Source: DASYAE01 sp036501535 (GTDB lineage Bacteria > Actinomycetota > Actinomycetes > Streptomycetales > Catenulisporaceae). Taken from it: a stretch of DNA of 64,000 bases. Where the stretch lies: contig DASYAE010000003.1 in the NCBI GenBank assembly GCA_036501535.1, positions 1-64,000 on the forward strand, written 5' to 3'. Positions 40,858-48,674 of this stretch are shown here, in pieces. How positions within the stretch are numbered: the stretch's first letter is position 1; the number at the start of each line of letters is the position of its first letter. Position numbers and translations under genes: made by a program. Under the pieces are notes generated by a model, which was not told the origin of the DNA, did no database searches, and was given only the letters and a program-made list of their open reading frames with translations.

Positions 40858-41574
40858 CTATTCAGCGACGCGATCGCGGGCCCCACGCAGGGCTATCGCT
40901 ATCGCCCCGGCGAGGAACACGAGGCCCGCGCAGAGCGCTGCGCCGAGGTCGTGCGGGGGACGGGCCGGCCAGGTCCACGGGGTGTACCAGGTCACTGTCA
41001 GGGCATACTCGGCCAGCGGAAAGTAGGCCAGTGGGCCGACCCAGGCGAGGTTGCCGCCGACGAACGGGGCGAACAGCAGGCCGATCCCGGCGATCCCGAC
41101 GATGTTGCGGGCCGCGGCAAGCTCGCCTCCCGGCACGGACCGGGATATGGCTCCGGCGGCGAACAGTCCGGCGGCGGCCGCGGTCAGAGCCAGCGCGACC
41201 GTCGGGCGCAGCCACGGCAGCCAGCGCACCGCCGTGCGTTCGGACTCGCCGAACGGGTTGGCGGTGGCGGTCGCGACGATCGCGCCCGCCGCGGTCTCGA
41301 GGCCGAGCGGCAGTTGCTGCGCGGCCGGCGTGATGCCGTGGATCCAGCCTTCGGCGAGGCTGAGCTGGAGCACGCCGGCCAGCCCGATCAGCACCCCGAC
41401 CGCGGTGGGGATCCGACGGCTGATCAGGTACATGCGCAGGAGCCGCAGGAAGGCCATCTGCCCGATCCGGCCGGTCAGGCCTCTGCGAGGTGTTCCGCTC
41501 GCCGGCGGCCGGGGACCGCTGCCGGTCTCGTTGCGGGCCCCGGCGCCGGAGCCGGATTCGGTCAGGGCGCTCAT
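40858..41574 (-). CDS. Membrane protein, ABC transporter subunit
   Basis: A 238-residue protein with a 35-residue Ser/Gly/Arg cytoplasmic lead and about six hydrophobic segments (IPTAVGVLIGLAGVLQLSL, VALALTAAAAGLFAAGAIS, LCAGLVFLAGAIAIAL). Its ATG overlaps the stop of the upstream permease-like gene (ATGA). It has no motif of its own; the role as permease subunit comes from that coupling and from the ATPase gene two positions upstream. The long in-frame lead upstream is antisense or off-frame sequence of the neighbour. Confidence 0.65.
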   Translation of the reverse strand: MSALTESGSGAGARNETGSGPRPPASGTPRRGLTGRIGQMAFLRLLRMYLISRRIPTAVGVLIGLAGVLQLSLAEGWIHGITPAAQQLPLGLETAAGAIVATATANPFGESERTAVRWLPWLRPTVALALTAAAAGLFAAGAISRSVPGGELAAARNIVGIAGIGLLFAPFVGGNLAWVGPLAYFPLAEYALTVTWYTPWTWPARPPHDLGAALCAGLVFLAGAIAIALRGARDRVAE

Positions 41575-43106
41575 GGCAGCTCCGCGAGGGTGATCCGACC
41601 GGCTCGCAGCGCCGCCAGATGACCGGCGAGCCAGGCGTGCCGGGTGGCGGCGGGCAGCGCCGCGAACTTCTGCGCGGCGCTGTACGCCGGCGTGCCGGGC
41701 GCGGGGATCGCCACGGAGTAGTCGTCTGCCTCCGCTCCCTTGTACAGGTCGAGCGTGTGCTGCAGCGGGACGCCGAGCGGCAGGCCCATCTCCTGGAGCA
41801 GCGCCCCCTCGACCGCCTGCTGCGCCGGATCGGCCGTGATCGGCGAGGCGATCAGGCTCTGCATCAGGGAAACCCCGGCCTGCGCCTGGAGCTGCGGATT
41901 GCTGGGCTTCGCAAGGCTGGTGAAGATCTGCTGCTGGTACCCGAAGTAGAGGACCGGCGCCCCGCCGCCGGCCGGTGTCGCGACCGTGGCAGCGCTCTGC
42001 TCCTGCGCGTCGGGCGGCGGCAGCAGGGGAGAGTCGAGCGGGACCTGTTCGGCGCGCGCCGGTGCGCCCGGCAGCCCGGCCACGACCGCGAGGACCGGTT
42101 CGAGCGAGCTCTGCGCTTGAGCCGACTCGTATTCGAAGGCGGGATGCATGCAGACCGGGACCGCGGCGCTGCTGCACACCGGCGTGTACGGGATCGGCTG
42201 GTCGCTCCCGGCACTGTGCAGCGCCGGGATGATCTCGCCGTTCGGCCCCGCCTTCGAGGTCGAGACCAGGCCGAGGCCCGTGCCCGCGGCCGCGATGCCG
42301 ACGAGGGCGACCACGGCGGCGAGCCGGCGCGGCGCGAGACTCAGCGCGGCGCCGCGGAATCCCAGCGTGCCGAGCAGCGCGAGGACGGCGCCGGCGAAGA
42401 AGATCGACTGGGCCATCGGCACGTCGGGCGGCGTCGGGTAGAACACGCCGATGCTCGGGTCCGGCACCGAGTTGCTCACCGAGATCTGGGTGATCCCGCC
42501 GGTCTCGGCCACCGCCTGCTGGAACACGGTGCTGAAGACGAAGACCACGCCGATCGCGGCCAGCGGCGCGGTGAACCGGCTCGGGAACCAGGCCCCGGCG
42601 ACGAAGCCGACGGTGCAGCACCCGACGACGGCCAGCCCGGTCATCACGACCGGCCACCAGGGCGGCCCGCCCCAGGTCGCCTTGGTCGCGGTGACGCCGT
42701 AGATGCCGGCGACACACCCGGCATAGGCGAGCAGCGTCCAGGCGGCGCACGACCCCCAGGTGGCCGCCTGCCGCCCCCAGCGCGGCCGCGAGGTCGTACC
42801 GAGCAGGTCGGCCATGCCGCGCTGCTTCTCGCGCGCGCCCATCCAGGCCGAGACCCCGGCGGTGAACGGACCGACGTCGGCGAACACGTGGTTCGGAATC
42901 ACCGCGGCGCGCATCGGCCAGGTCGGCACCATGCCGTTCGCGGTGCGCAGCGCGTCGAACCAGAACAGCACGGCGACCAGCGGGAACAGCACCGGCATCG
43001 CGCCGCGCCGCGACTCGATCAGCAGCAGCCGGCCGAACCGGCGCAGCACCGAGAGCGCCGCCGCCGGCGGCGGCGCGGTGCGCGCCGGGATGTCGACGGT
43101 ACTCAT
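41571..43106 (-). CDS. ABC-2 type permease with large extracytoplasmic domain
   Basis: A 511-residue protein. The first 300 residues have about seven helices, with an ABC-2 style start (RRFGRLLLIESRRGAMPVLFP). A large outside domain then begins near VCSSAAVPVCMHPAFEYE (two Cys, likely disulfide-bonded) and runs to the C-terminus. This layout recurs in actinomycete clusters with an ECF sigma factor and an ABC ATPase. ATG 43106 has GGGGGA upstream and is preferred to an in-frame start at 43124. It follows the ATPase gene by 127 bases and overlaps the next gene. The cargo is unknown; a role in envelope stress or peptide export is only a guess. Confidence 0.7.
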   Translation of the reverse strand: MSTVDIPARTAPPPAAALSVLRRFGRLLLIESRRGAMPVLFPLVAVLFWFDALRTANGMVPTWPMRAAVIPNHVFADVGPFTAGVSAWMGAREKQRGMADLLGTTSRPRWGRQAATWGSCAAWTLLAYAGCVAGIYGVTATKATWGGPPWWPVVMTGLAVVGCCTVGFVAGAWFPSRFTAPLAAIGVVFVFSTVFQQAVAETGGITQISVSNSVPDPSIGVFYPTPPDVPMAQSIFFAGAVLALLGTLGFRGAALSLAPRRLAAVVALVGIAAAGTGLGLVSTSKAGPNGEIIPALHSAGSDQPIPYTPVCSSAAVPVCMHPAFEYESAQAQSSLEPVLAVVAGLPGAPARAEQVPLDSPLLPPPDAQEQSAATVATPAGGGAPVLYFGYQQQIFTSLAKPSNPQLQAQAGVSLMQSLIASPITADPAQQAVEGALLQEMGLPLGVPLQHTLDLYKGAEADDYSVAIPAPGTPAYSAAQKFAALPAATRHAWLAGHLAALRAGRITLAELP

Positions 43107-43233
43107 GAGCGGTCCCCCGTACATTGATTCAAGACATTGGTCTGCGTTGGTGCTGCGTTCCGGATCGGTGCTGAACTTCGAGTCGGTGGCGCGTGTCTCG
43201 CGGCGTGTGCGGATGCGCGGCGTGCGAACGGGT

Positions 43234-44100
43234 TCATGACCGGGCCGCCGTCAGAACGGCGCTGTAGCCGCGCTCCAGCGGGGCATCGCCGGTGCCGTGG
43301 CCCTCGCCGCGCGCGATCAGCTCGGCGGGGGAGCCGCGGAACACGATCCGGCCCCGGTCCATCAGCGCGACCTCGGTGCAGGCGGCGCCGACGTCCTCGA
43401 CCAGGTGCGTGCTGATCACCACGCTGGCGCGTTCGCCGACCTCGCGCAGTAGGGTCCGGAAGGCGACCCGCTGCTCCGGGTCGAGGCCCGCGGTCGGCTC
43501 GTCGAGCAGCAGCAGCTCCGGGTCGTTGACGATGGCCTGTGCGATGCCGACCCGGCGCAGCATGCCGCCGGACAGGGTGCGCAGCTTCGCCTTCGCCTTG
43601 TCGCCGAGGCCCACCCGCTCGACCGCGCGGGCCACCGCGGTCGGCACCCGGCTCGGCGGCATGTCCTTGAGCAGTGCGAAGTACTCGACGAACTCGACCA
43701 CGGTGAAACCCGGGTAGAAGCCGAGGTTCTGCGGCAGGTAGCCGAGCCGCCGGCGGATCTCCCGGCGCTGCCCGAACGAGCCCGGGTCGCGGTTCAGCAG
43801 CCGCATGTCGCCGGAGCTCGGCGGGATCACGGTCGCCATCATGCGCAGCAGCGTCGTCTTCCCCGCGCCGTTCGGGCCGAGCAGGCCGAACACGCCGGGC
43901 CCCGCCTCCAGGCTCACCCCGGCCACCGCCTCGGCCCGCCCGAACCGCCGGGTCAGATCGGAGAGCTGAAGGTTCGTCATCGCCCCGTCCATCGGGTCTC
44001 GCTGCGCCGGGCCGTGTTTCATCGGGTTCTGTTTCGTCGGGCTGTGTTGGATCGGGCTCTGCTGCATCCGTTCCGGCTGCGTCATATTCCCTGAGTCCAT
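43234..44100 (-). CDS. ABC-2 type transporter ATP-binding protein with pentapeptide-repeat lead
   Basis: A 288-residue ATPase: Walker A GPNGAGKTT, Q-loop LPQNLG, signature LSGGMLRRVGIAQA, Walker B LLLLDEPTAGLDP, H-loop STHLVED. Residues 1-40 are not part of the fold: they include MQQSP, IQHSP, TKQNP, MKHGP and AQRDP, a pentapeptide repeat. A second ATG at 43980 (residue 41) would give the bare domain and may be the real start. With ATG 44100 the gene overlaps the upstream membrane-protein gene by 19 bases. It is the energy subunit for the transporter encoded downstream. Confidence 0.85.
   Translation of the reverse strand: MDSGNMTQPERMQQSPIQHSPTKQNPMKHGPAQRDPMDGAMTNLQLSDLTRRFGRAEAVAGVSLEAGPGVFGLLGPNGAGKTTLLRMMATVIPPSSGDMRLLNRDPGSFGQRREIRRRLGYLPQNLGFYPGFTVVEFVEYFALLKDMPPSRVPTAVARAVERVGLGDKAKAKLRTLSGGMLRRVGIAQAIVNDPELLLLDEPTAGLDPEQRVAFRTLLREVGERASVVISTHLVEDVGAACTEVALMDRGRIVFRGSPAELIARGEGHGTGDAPLERGYSAVLTAARS
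43993..44082 (-). repeat. Six 15-bp tandem repeats at the ABC ATPase 5' end
   Basis: Six 15-base units (for example CGGGTTCTGTTTCGT and CGGGCTGTGTTGGAT on the plus strand) run without gaps from 43993 to 44082 and encode five-residue steps ending in Pro. The last unit reaches the stop codon of the upstream gene. The units differ by several bases, so the repeat is old or under selection. Confidence 0.7.
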
Positions 44101-44927
44101 GGCCTTCCCGTTTTCGGTATCCGCGTGGTGTAGAGGACGACTGCGCAGCTGAGCACCGCGACCGCCAGGTAGGGCAGAAAGAACACCGGATCGGTGGCCG
44201 CCGTGCCGAACCCGCCGCCGGCGGCCTCGCCGGCCAGCACCGTGAAGCCCCAGCAGAACAGGCCTATCGCCGAGCCCACGTTCGCCGAGCGGGTCACCGT
44301 CGCCGCAGCCAGCGCGAGGCAGGAGACCGCGGTCATCGGCACCAGCCAGCCGAACGTGAGCCCCTTCGCCTGCACCACCACCGCCGACGCGATCAAGCCG
44401 ACGGCGGCGTTGAGCCCGAACACGGCCGAGGCGCGCACCAGCAGCACCATGCGGTCGCTGACCGCCAGGCTGCAGGACAGCTCCCAGGCCGGGTCGACCC
44501 CGGGCCCGTATGCGTAGGCGATGCCGACCGCGGCCACTGCGGGCGCCAGCAACGCGAAACACGGCATGCCGGTCGCCTGCGTCACCGCGACCCCGGTGAT
44601 CAGCACCACCGCGGAGGCGAGGACCCAGCCGAGCAGCAGCGACGGCGTGGTCACCAGAGCCCTGGCCAGGCCGGGCGAGCGCAGCAGTCGGCGGGCCAGC
44701 AGCTCGAGCCACCCGGGCTCGGTGTGCCACACATGTGCGGCCACATTGACCCAGACCCGGGACAGGTCGACGTCGTCGGGCACGGCCGACCCATGGAAAT
44801 CGACATGTGCGACGCCGTTGACGCCGGCGCCGCCGGCCCCGACACCCCCGATTCCGGTGTCGTCGAAACCCGTGTCCTCGTAGCCGGCTCCGTGGAAGGG
44901 GCGGTCCTCGTCGTCGATTCCGCTCAT
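44082..44927 (-). CDS. Membrane protein in the ECF sigma/ABC operon
   Basis: A 281-residue protein. Residues 1-45 are acidic and Gly-rich, and residues 50-95 are soluble (PDDVDLSRVWVNVAAHVWHTEPGWLELLARRLL). About six transmembrane helices follow (LLLGWVLASAVVLITGVAV, VGIAYAYGP, AVGLIASAVVVQAKGLTFG, VLAGEAAGGGFG). Its position right after the sigma gene (ATGA overlap) is where an anti-sigma factor is expected, but the H-x3-C-x2-C zinc motif of such proteins is absent. It may be a diverged anti-sigma factor or a transporter part. Function not assigned. Confidence 0.6.
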   Translation of the reverse strand: MSGIDDEDRPFHGAGYEDTGFDDTGIGGVGAGGAGVNGVAHVDFHGSAVPDDVDLSRVWVNVAAHVWHTEPGWLELLARRLLRSPGLARALVTTPSLLLGWVLASAVVLITGVAVTQATGMPCFALLAPAVAAVGIAYAYGPGVDPAWELSCSLAVSDRMVLLVRASAVFGLNAAVGLIASAVVVQAKGLTFGWLVPMTAVSCLALAAATVTRSANVGSAIGLFCWGFTVLAGEAAGGGFGTAATDPVFFLPYLAVAVLSCAVVLYTTRIPKTGRPWTQGI

Positions 44928-45538
44928 AGAGATTCCGCTCCTCCCTCTCCTGATCGGTGCTGTGCCGACTGCTGCTGTGCCGGCCGCCCGAGCAGCGCCG
45001 CCTTCAGCAGCCGCCGCGCCCGGTGCCCCCGGCTCTTCACCGTGCCCTCGGGCACGCCCAGCATTTCCGCCACCTGTGCGACCGGCCGGTCCTCGACGTA
45101 CAGCAGCTGCCATACCTCGCGTTCCGGGCCGCCCGGCGGGCCGAGCGACGCGACCGCCGCGGCCAGATCCGTCCGCGCGATCGCGGCGGCCTCCGCGTCC
45201 TGCGCCGAGGGCGGGTCGGTACCCGGTGGTGCATCCGACGTGATCGGCGAGTACAGGAAAACCGCGTCATTGCGGCCCTGGCGGCGCAGCCACATGGCGG
45301 CCTGCCTGCGGGCGATGCCCCAGAGCCAGCCGCCGCCGGAACCCTGCTCCTGCGGCCGGTAGGCCGCGGCTGCGCGCCAGACCGCCAGGAACGTCTCCTG
45401 CAGCACGTCTTCCACGTCGGCGGCGGGCAGTTTCGTCCGCAGCCGGGCAGCGAGCCACGGCGCGTGCCGGGAGAACAGTTCCCGCAGCGCAGTGTCGTCG
45501 CCGCCCGCCGTGCGGGCGATCAGCTCGTCGTCGTCCAT
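44924..45538 (-). CDS. ECF-type RNA polymerase sigma factor
   Basis: A 204-residue sigma-70 family protein with only regions 2 and 4. Region 2: ALRELFSRHAPWLAARLRTKL and VEDVLQETFLAVWRAAAAY. Region 4: LYVEDRPVAQVAEMLGVPEG then TVKSRGHRARRLLKAA, the -35-binding helix-turn-helix. A 35-residue linker joins them. ATG 45538 has GAGGT about 5 bases upstream; GTG codons at 45541 and 45544 are less likely. It leads an operon with a membrane protein and ABC transporter genes, which it probably controls. The usual zinc-finger anti-sigma factor is not recognisable. Confidence 0.88.
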   Translation of the reverse strand: MDDDELIARTAGGDDTALRELFSRHAPWLAARLRTKLPAADVEDVLQETFLAVWRAAAAYRPQEQGSGGGWLWGIARRQAAMWLRRQGRNDAVFLYSPITSDAPPGTDPPSAQDAEAAAIARTDLAAAVASLGPPGGPEREVWQLLYVEDRPVAQVAEMLGVPEGTVKSRGHRARRLLKAALLGRPAQQQSAQHRSGEGGAESL

Positions 45539-45718
45539 CACCACCTCTATTGCGCCACAGGCCGCCCCGGTTCACGCGAATTCTCGACCGGTCCGAGAAT
45601 TTGCGAGCAGCGAAAGGAGGCGGCGCCACGAGAGCGCCGCCTCCGTCGCCCGATCGGCCCCCGAATCCGGCCCCGGCCCCTGAATCCGGCTTCCGGCCGC
45701 CGGCCCGCGATCCGCGGA

Positions 45719-48118
45719 TCAACCCCGCCGGATCTGGCTCACAATGCTCGGATCGGTGATCCTGTCGTCCGCGGCCAGCATCAGCGCCTTGCTCAGGATG
45801 ATCTCGAGCGTGCGATCGCCCTCGAACGGCAGGAACATCCCCGAGGCCGCGTCCCGGTCCGCGGCCTGCTTCGGGACGATGCACAGGTAGGCGTCGTTCG
45901 GGCTCATCAGGATGCTGCCGGAGCCCAGGTGGATCTTGTATGTGTGCAGGGTCCCCTCGACCAGCAGGAATCGCCCGCCGATCCGGCACTTCGGGCCGAT
46001 GGCCAGCCGCGGCAGCAGTCGGCCGAGCAGGTCGGCGCGGCTGCGCGCGCTCTCGGAGAGCTCGCCGAAGCTGTACGACCGCCAGTAGTCCGTGTACCGG
46101 TCGCCGGCGCCGCCGTCCTGCCAGGCCGGGTCGTTGCCCAGGCTCGCGACCCCGACGAAGAGGTCGACGTCGCGCATCACCTCGGAGAGGACCAGCGGCG
46201 GAAGGTCCGCGAGAACGATCGGACCGTTGTCGCTGCCGTCATCGGCGGAGCCGTCGCGGCGATAGTTGCCGCCGCGCGCGTGAGCCCAGCTGGTGGCCGA
46301 GTCCACCGGATAGAAGCGGACCTGGTCGGTGCCCACGTAGATGTACGAGCCCGAATCGGTGATCTCCGCCATGCCGTCGCCGATGCCTTCGATCCAGAAC
46401 TCCGCGCGCAGCCCCCACTCCCGCAGCTCGCGCGACGCCGGCGGGTACTCGTCGTCGACCATCAGCCGCAGCTGGTTGCGCCATCCGCGTTGCGCGGCCA
46501 GCGCGTGGAACTGGTGCTGGCGCAGGATGTGGGCCGCGAACCTGTTGGAATAGGTGCGGGTGTTCTCCTCAGCCGCCGTCAGCAGATAGACCTCGCGGTG
46601 CGCCTGCTTGAACGGCTGCGTCACCTCGCGCCGTTCAAGCCAGTCCCGCCAGGCGAGGACCTCGTCGACGTCGCGCCCTACCGGATGCCACAGTTCCACG
46701 CTCGCGTCGGGCTTCGGCTCCTGTGCCTTATCGGCAAGGTCGCGCATAGCCCCGTCGAGGAACAGCGCCGGAGTCCCGTCCACGATCCAGATCAGGCGCC
46801 GAGCCAGCGTGCCTAAAAGCGGATGGTCGAGATAGCGCTCCCGCCACGGGGCGTACTCCCAGCTGCGACGGCCCAGGAACAGCCGCTCGATCCGCTCGGA
46901 CTGGGCCGAGAGCATCTTGTCGATGTCCTTGGCTGCCGCCTTGATCTCCTTGACGTCCTCGGCGAAGTCGCGGCGCACCGCGGCGGGCGGCGCCCTGACC
47001 GCCTTGCCGGTGCCTGTGCCGGCGCGCCAAGCCAGCTCCGTGCCGCGGCGGCCTATCACGAGCTCGACGGTCGTGTCGCCGAAGGTCTCGACGCGCCGCC
47101 CGACCTCGGTCAGCCCGAAGACGGGCACGGCCAGCTCGTCGATCTGCTCCCGCGTCAGGCCGAGCGCGGCCGCGCGCGCCTCGAGCGCCTTGTCCACCTG
47201 CGTCAGCGTGCCCTTGTAGGTGATCCGGGTGGCGAGCCGGGCCAGCTGGCCGAGTGCGGCCTCACCGGTCATCGCCGATAGACCGTAGAGCGCCGCGTTC
47301 GCGATCTTGGGGTTGCGCGGGCCGGTCCCCGGCACCTTCCGCAACGCCGTCTCGGCGAGCGCGGCCAGCGTGCGGGCCGAGTCCGGGCGTTCCGGCGCGA
47401 AGGCCAACAGCCAGGCCAGGCCGCGCACTGCGTCCGCGTTGAAGGGGTCGACCAGTTCATTGACGCTGCCGATGTAGGGCATCTCGGCGAGGCGCTGCGT
47501 GCGCGGCTTGCAGACCAGCGCCAGCCAGGCGCGGATCCGCTCGGCCGCGTGCGCCGCGCCGGCCCGCTCCAGCACCTCCCGCGCCGTCTCCTGCCACGCC
47601 GCCGACGGCTTGGCCGAGCGCGCCGAGCAGGCGTGCGCGAGCAGGTCGCGGAACGCCGGGCCGCGCCGGTCCGCATCGGCGATCGCCGCGTCCGACCCGG
47701 AATCGAAATGGGCCTTGGCGATCCGGGCCACTTCCCCGGCTTGGTGGGTGATGTACTGGCCCTTCAGGTTGGTCATGATCTCCCCGCTCACGGCGGCCAG
47801 ATCTGCACCGGACAGCCGTCTCGCCAGCTGAGGGAGGAGGTTGGCCATGGGGGCCCGCTTCCGGGCGGCGGTCTCGGCGCTGTCCGCGTCCGACACCGCG
47901 GCGAGCCGTGTCGCCGCGCGGATCAGCGTGATGAGGTCGCGGCTCGGCAGGTCCGAGACGGCCGTGAGCGCCGCGGTGCCCGCGCCTCTCGGCCAGAACT
48001 GATGGACCTCGCGGCTCGAGTCCATCAGAACCTGTGCGAGCGTCTCGAGGTCGCCGGTCATGACCAGCTGCCGGATCCGGATGATCAACGGCTGGTGCTG
48101 CGCCGGGATGTCCGCCAT
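45719..48118 (-). CDS. DUF4132 domain protein
   Basis: A 799-residue cytoplasmic protein. The first 440 residues are helical, HEAT-like (for example VRGLAWLLAFAPERPDSART, NAALYGLSAMTGEAALGQLARLA). About residues 440-620 match DUF4132 (TQPFKQAHREVYLLTAAEEN, SNRFAAHILRQHQFHALAAQRGW). The C-terminus fits the module that often follows (LSEVMRDVDLFVGVASLGND, YKIHLGSGSILMSPNDAYLCI). E. coli MolR-like proteins share DUF4132; no biochemical role is established. ATG 48118 follows the stop of the small Gly-Gly gene by one base, and its GGGGG ribosome site lies in that gene's last codons. The two proteins probably act together. Confidence 0.8.
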   Translation of the reverse strand: MADIPAQHQPLIIRIRQLVMTGDLETLAQVLMDSSREVHQFWPRGAGTAALTAVSDLPSRDLITLIRAATRLAAVSDADSAETAARKRAPMANLLPQLARRLSGADLAAVSGEIMTNLKGQYITHQAGEVARIAKAHFDSGSDAAIADADRRGPAFRDLLAHACSARSAKPSAAWQETAREVLERAGAAHAAERIRAWLALVCKPRTQRLAEMPYIGSVNELVDPFNADAVRGLAWLLAFAPERPDSARTLAALAETALRKVPGTGPRNPKIANAALYGLSAMTGEAALGQLARLATRITYKGTLTQVDKALEARAAALGLTREQIDELAVPVFGLTEVGRRVETFGDTTVELVIGRRGTELAWRAGTGTGKAVRAPPAAVRRDFAEDVKEIKAAAKDIDKMLSAQSERIERLFLGRRSWEYAPWRERYLDHPLLGTLARRLIWIVDGTPALFLDGAMRDLADKAQEPKPDASVELWHPVGRDVDEVLAWRDWLERREVTQPFKQAHREVYLLTAAEENTRTYSNRFAAHILRQHQFHALAAQRGWRNQLRLMVDDEYPPASRELREWGLRAEFWIEGIGDGMAEITDSGSYIYVGTDQVRFYPVDSATSWAHARGGNYRRDGSADDGSDNGPIVLADLPPLVLSEVMRDVDLFVGVASLGNDPAWQDGGAGDRYTDYWRSYSFGELSESARSRADLLGRLLPRLAIGPKCRIGGRFLLVEGTLHTYKIHLGSGSILMSPNDAYLCIVPKQAADRDAASGMFLPFEGDRTLEIILSKALMLAADDRITDPSIVSQIRRG

Positions 48119-48119
48119 C

Positions 48120-48542
48120 TCAGCCCCCTACCAGCGGCACGAGCTTCAGGAACGTCACCTCGACGCCCACCGCCAGCTCGATCTCCTCGTCGGGCCCGAG
48201 GATCTGCCGGTCGCCGACCAGCACGAGGAAGCCGTTGCGGCCGAAGGCCTCGAGCGCCCGCGCGCACTGCTGCTCCGGATCGATCCGGCGCGGGTTCTTG
48301 AGCCGATAGCCGTTGAGGGTGCGCTCGGCGTCGGAGGGCTGCACCAGGCCGCGGAACAGGGTCCCGGTGCCGGCCGCCGGACGGCCGGGGTCGTCGAGAC
48401 CGGCGTTGAACTCCGCCACCTCCTGGAAGATCCGGCGCCGGATCAGCTCGCGCAGCGGCAGCCGCTCCTCGAAGATCTCCAGCGCCCACGCGTCGTCGCG
48501 GGCCCCGGCGGTCGTCTCGTCGATGAAAGTCACCGTTGTCAT
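48120..48542 (-). CDS. Small putative beta-grasp (ubiquitin/MoaD-like) protein ending in Gly-Gly
   Basis: A 140-residue protein whose order of elements matches a ubiquitin/ThiS/MoaD fold. Strand 1 is VTFID (4-8), strand 2 WALEIFEERL (19-28), then a helix LRELIRRRIFQEVAEFNA (30-47). An insert of about 55 residues with one helix (residues 89-101) follows. Then come GFLVLVGDRQI (104-114) and VEVTFLKLVPLVGG (127-140). The end is like MoaD and ThiS tails, where the last Gly is activated. It is translationally coupled to DUF4132. Caution: the Gly-Gly codons also form the ribosome site of the next gene. The fold is my reading, not a search result. Confidence 0.6.
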   Translation of the reverse strand: MTTVTFIDETTAGARDDAWALEIFEERLPLRELIRRRIFQEVAEFNAGLDDPGRPAAGTGTLFRGLVQPSDAERTLNGYRLKNPRRIDPEQQCARALEAFGRNGFLVLVGDRQILGPDEEIELAVGVEVTFLKLVPLVGG

Positions 48543-48674
48543 GGCCCTGAAGCGTAGGGCCCGGCACCGACGAAGGACGGCCCGCTGTGCACAGGCGTAG
48601 ATGTGCGCAGCGGGCCGCCGGTTGAAGCGGATCCGAGCAGGTGTCAGCCCTCGATCAGCGGATGCGGGTGCCGG

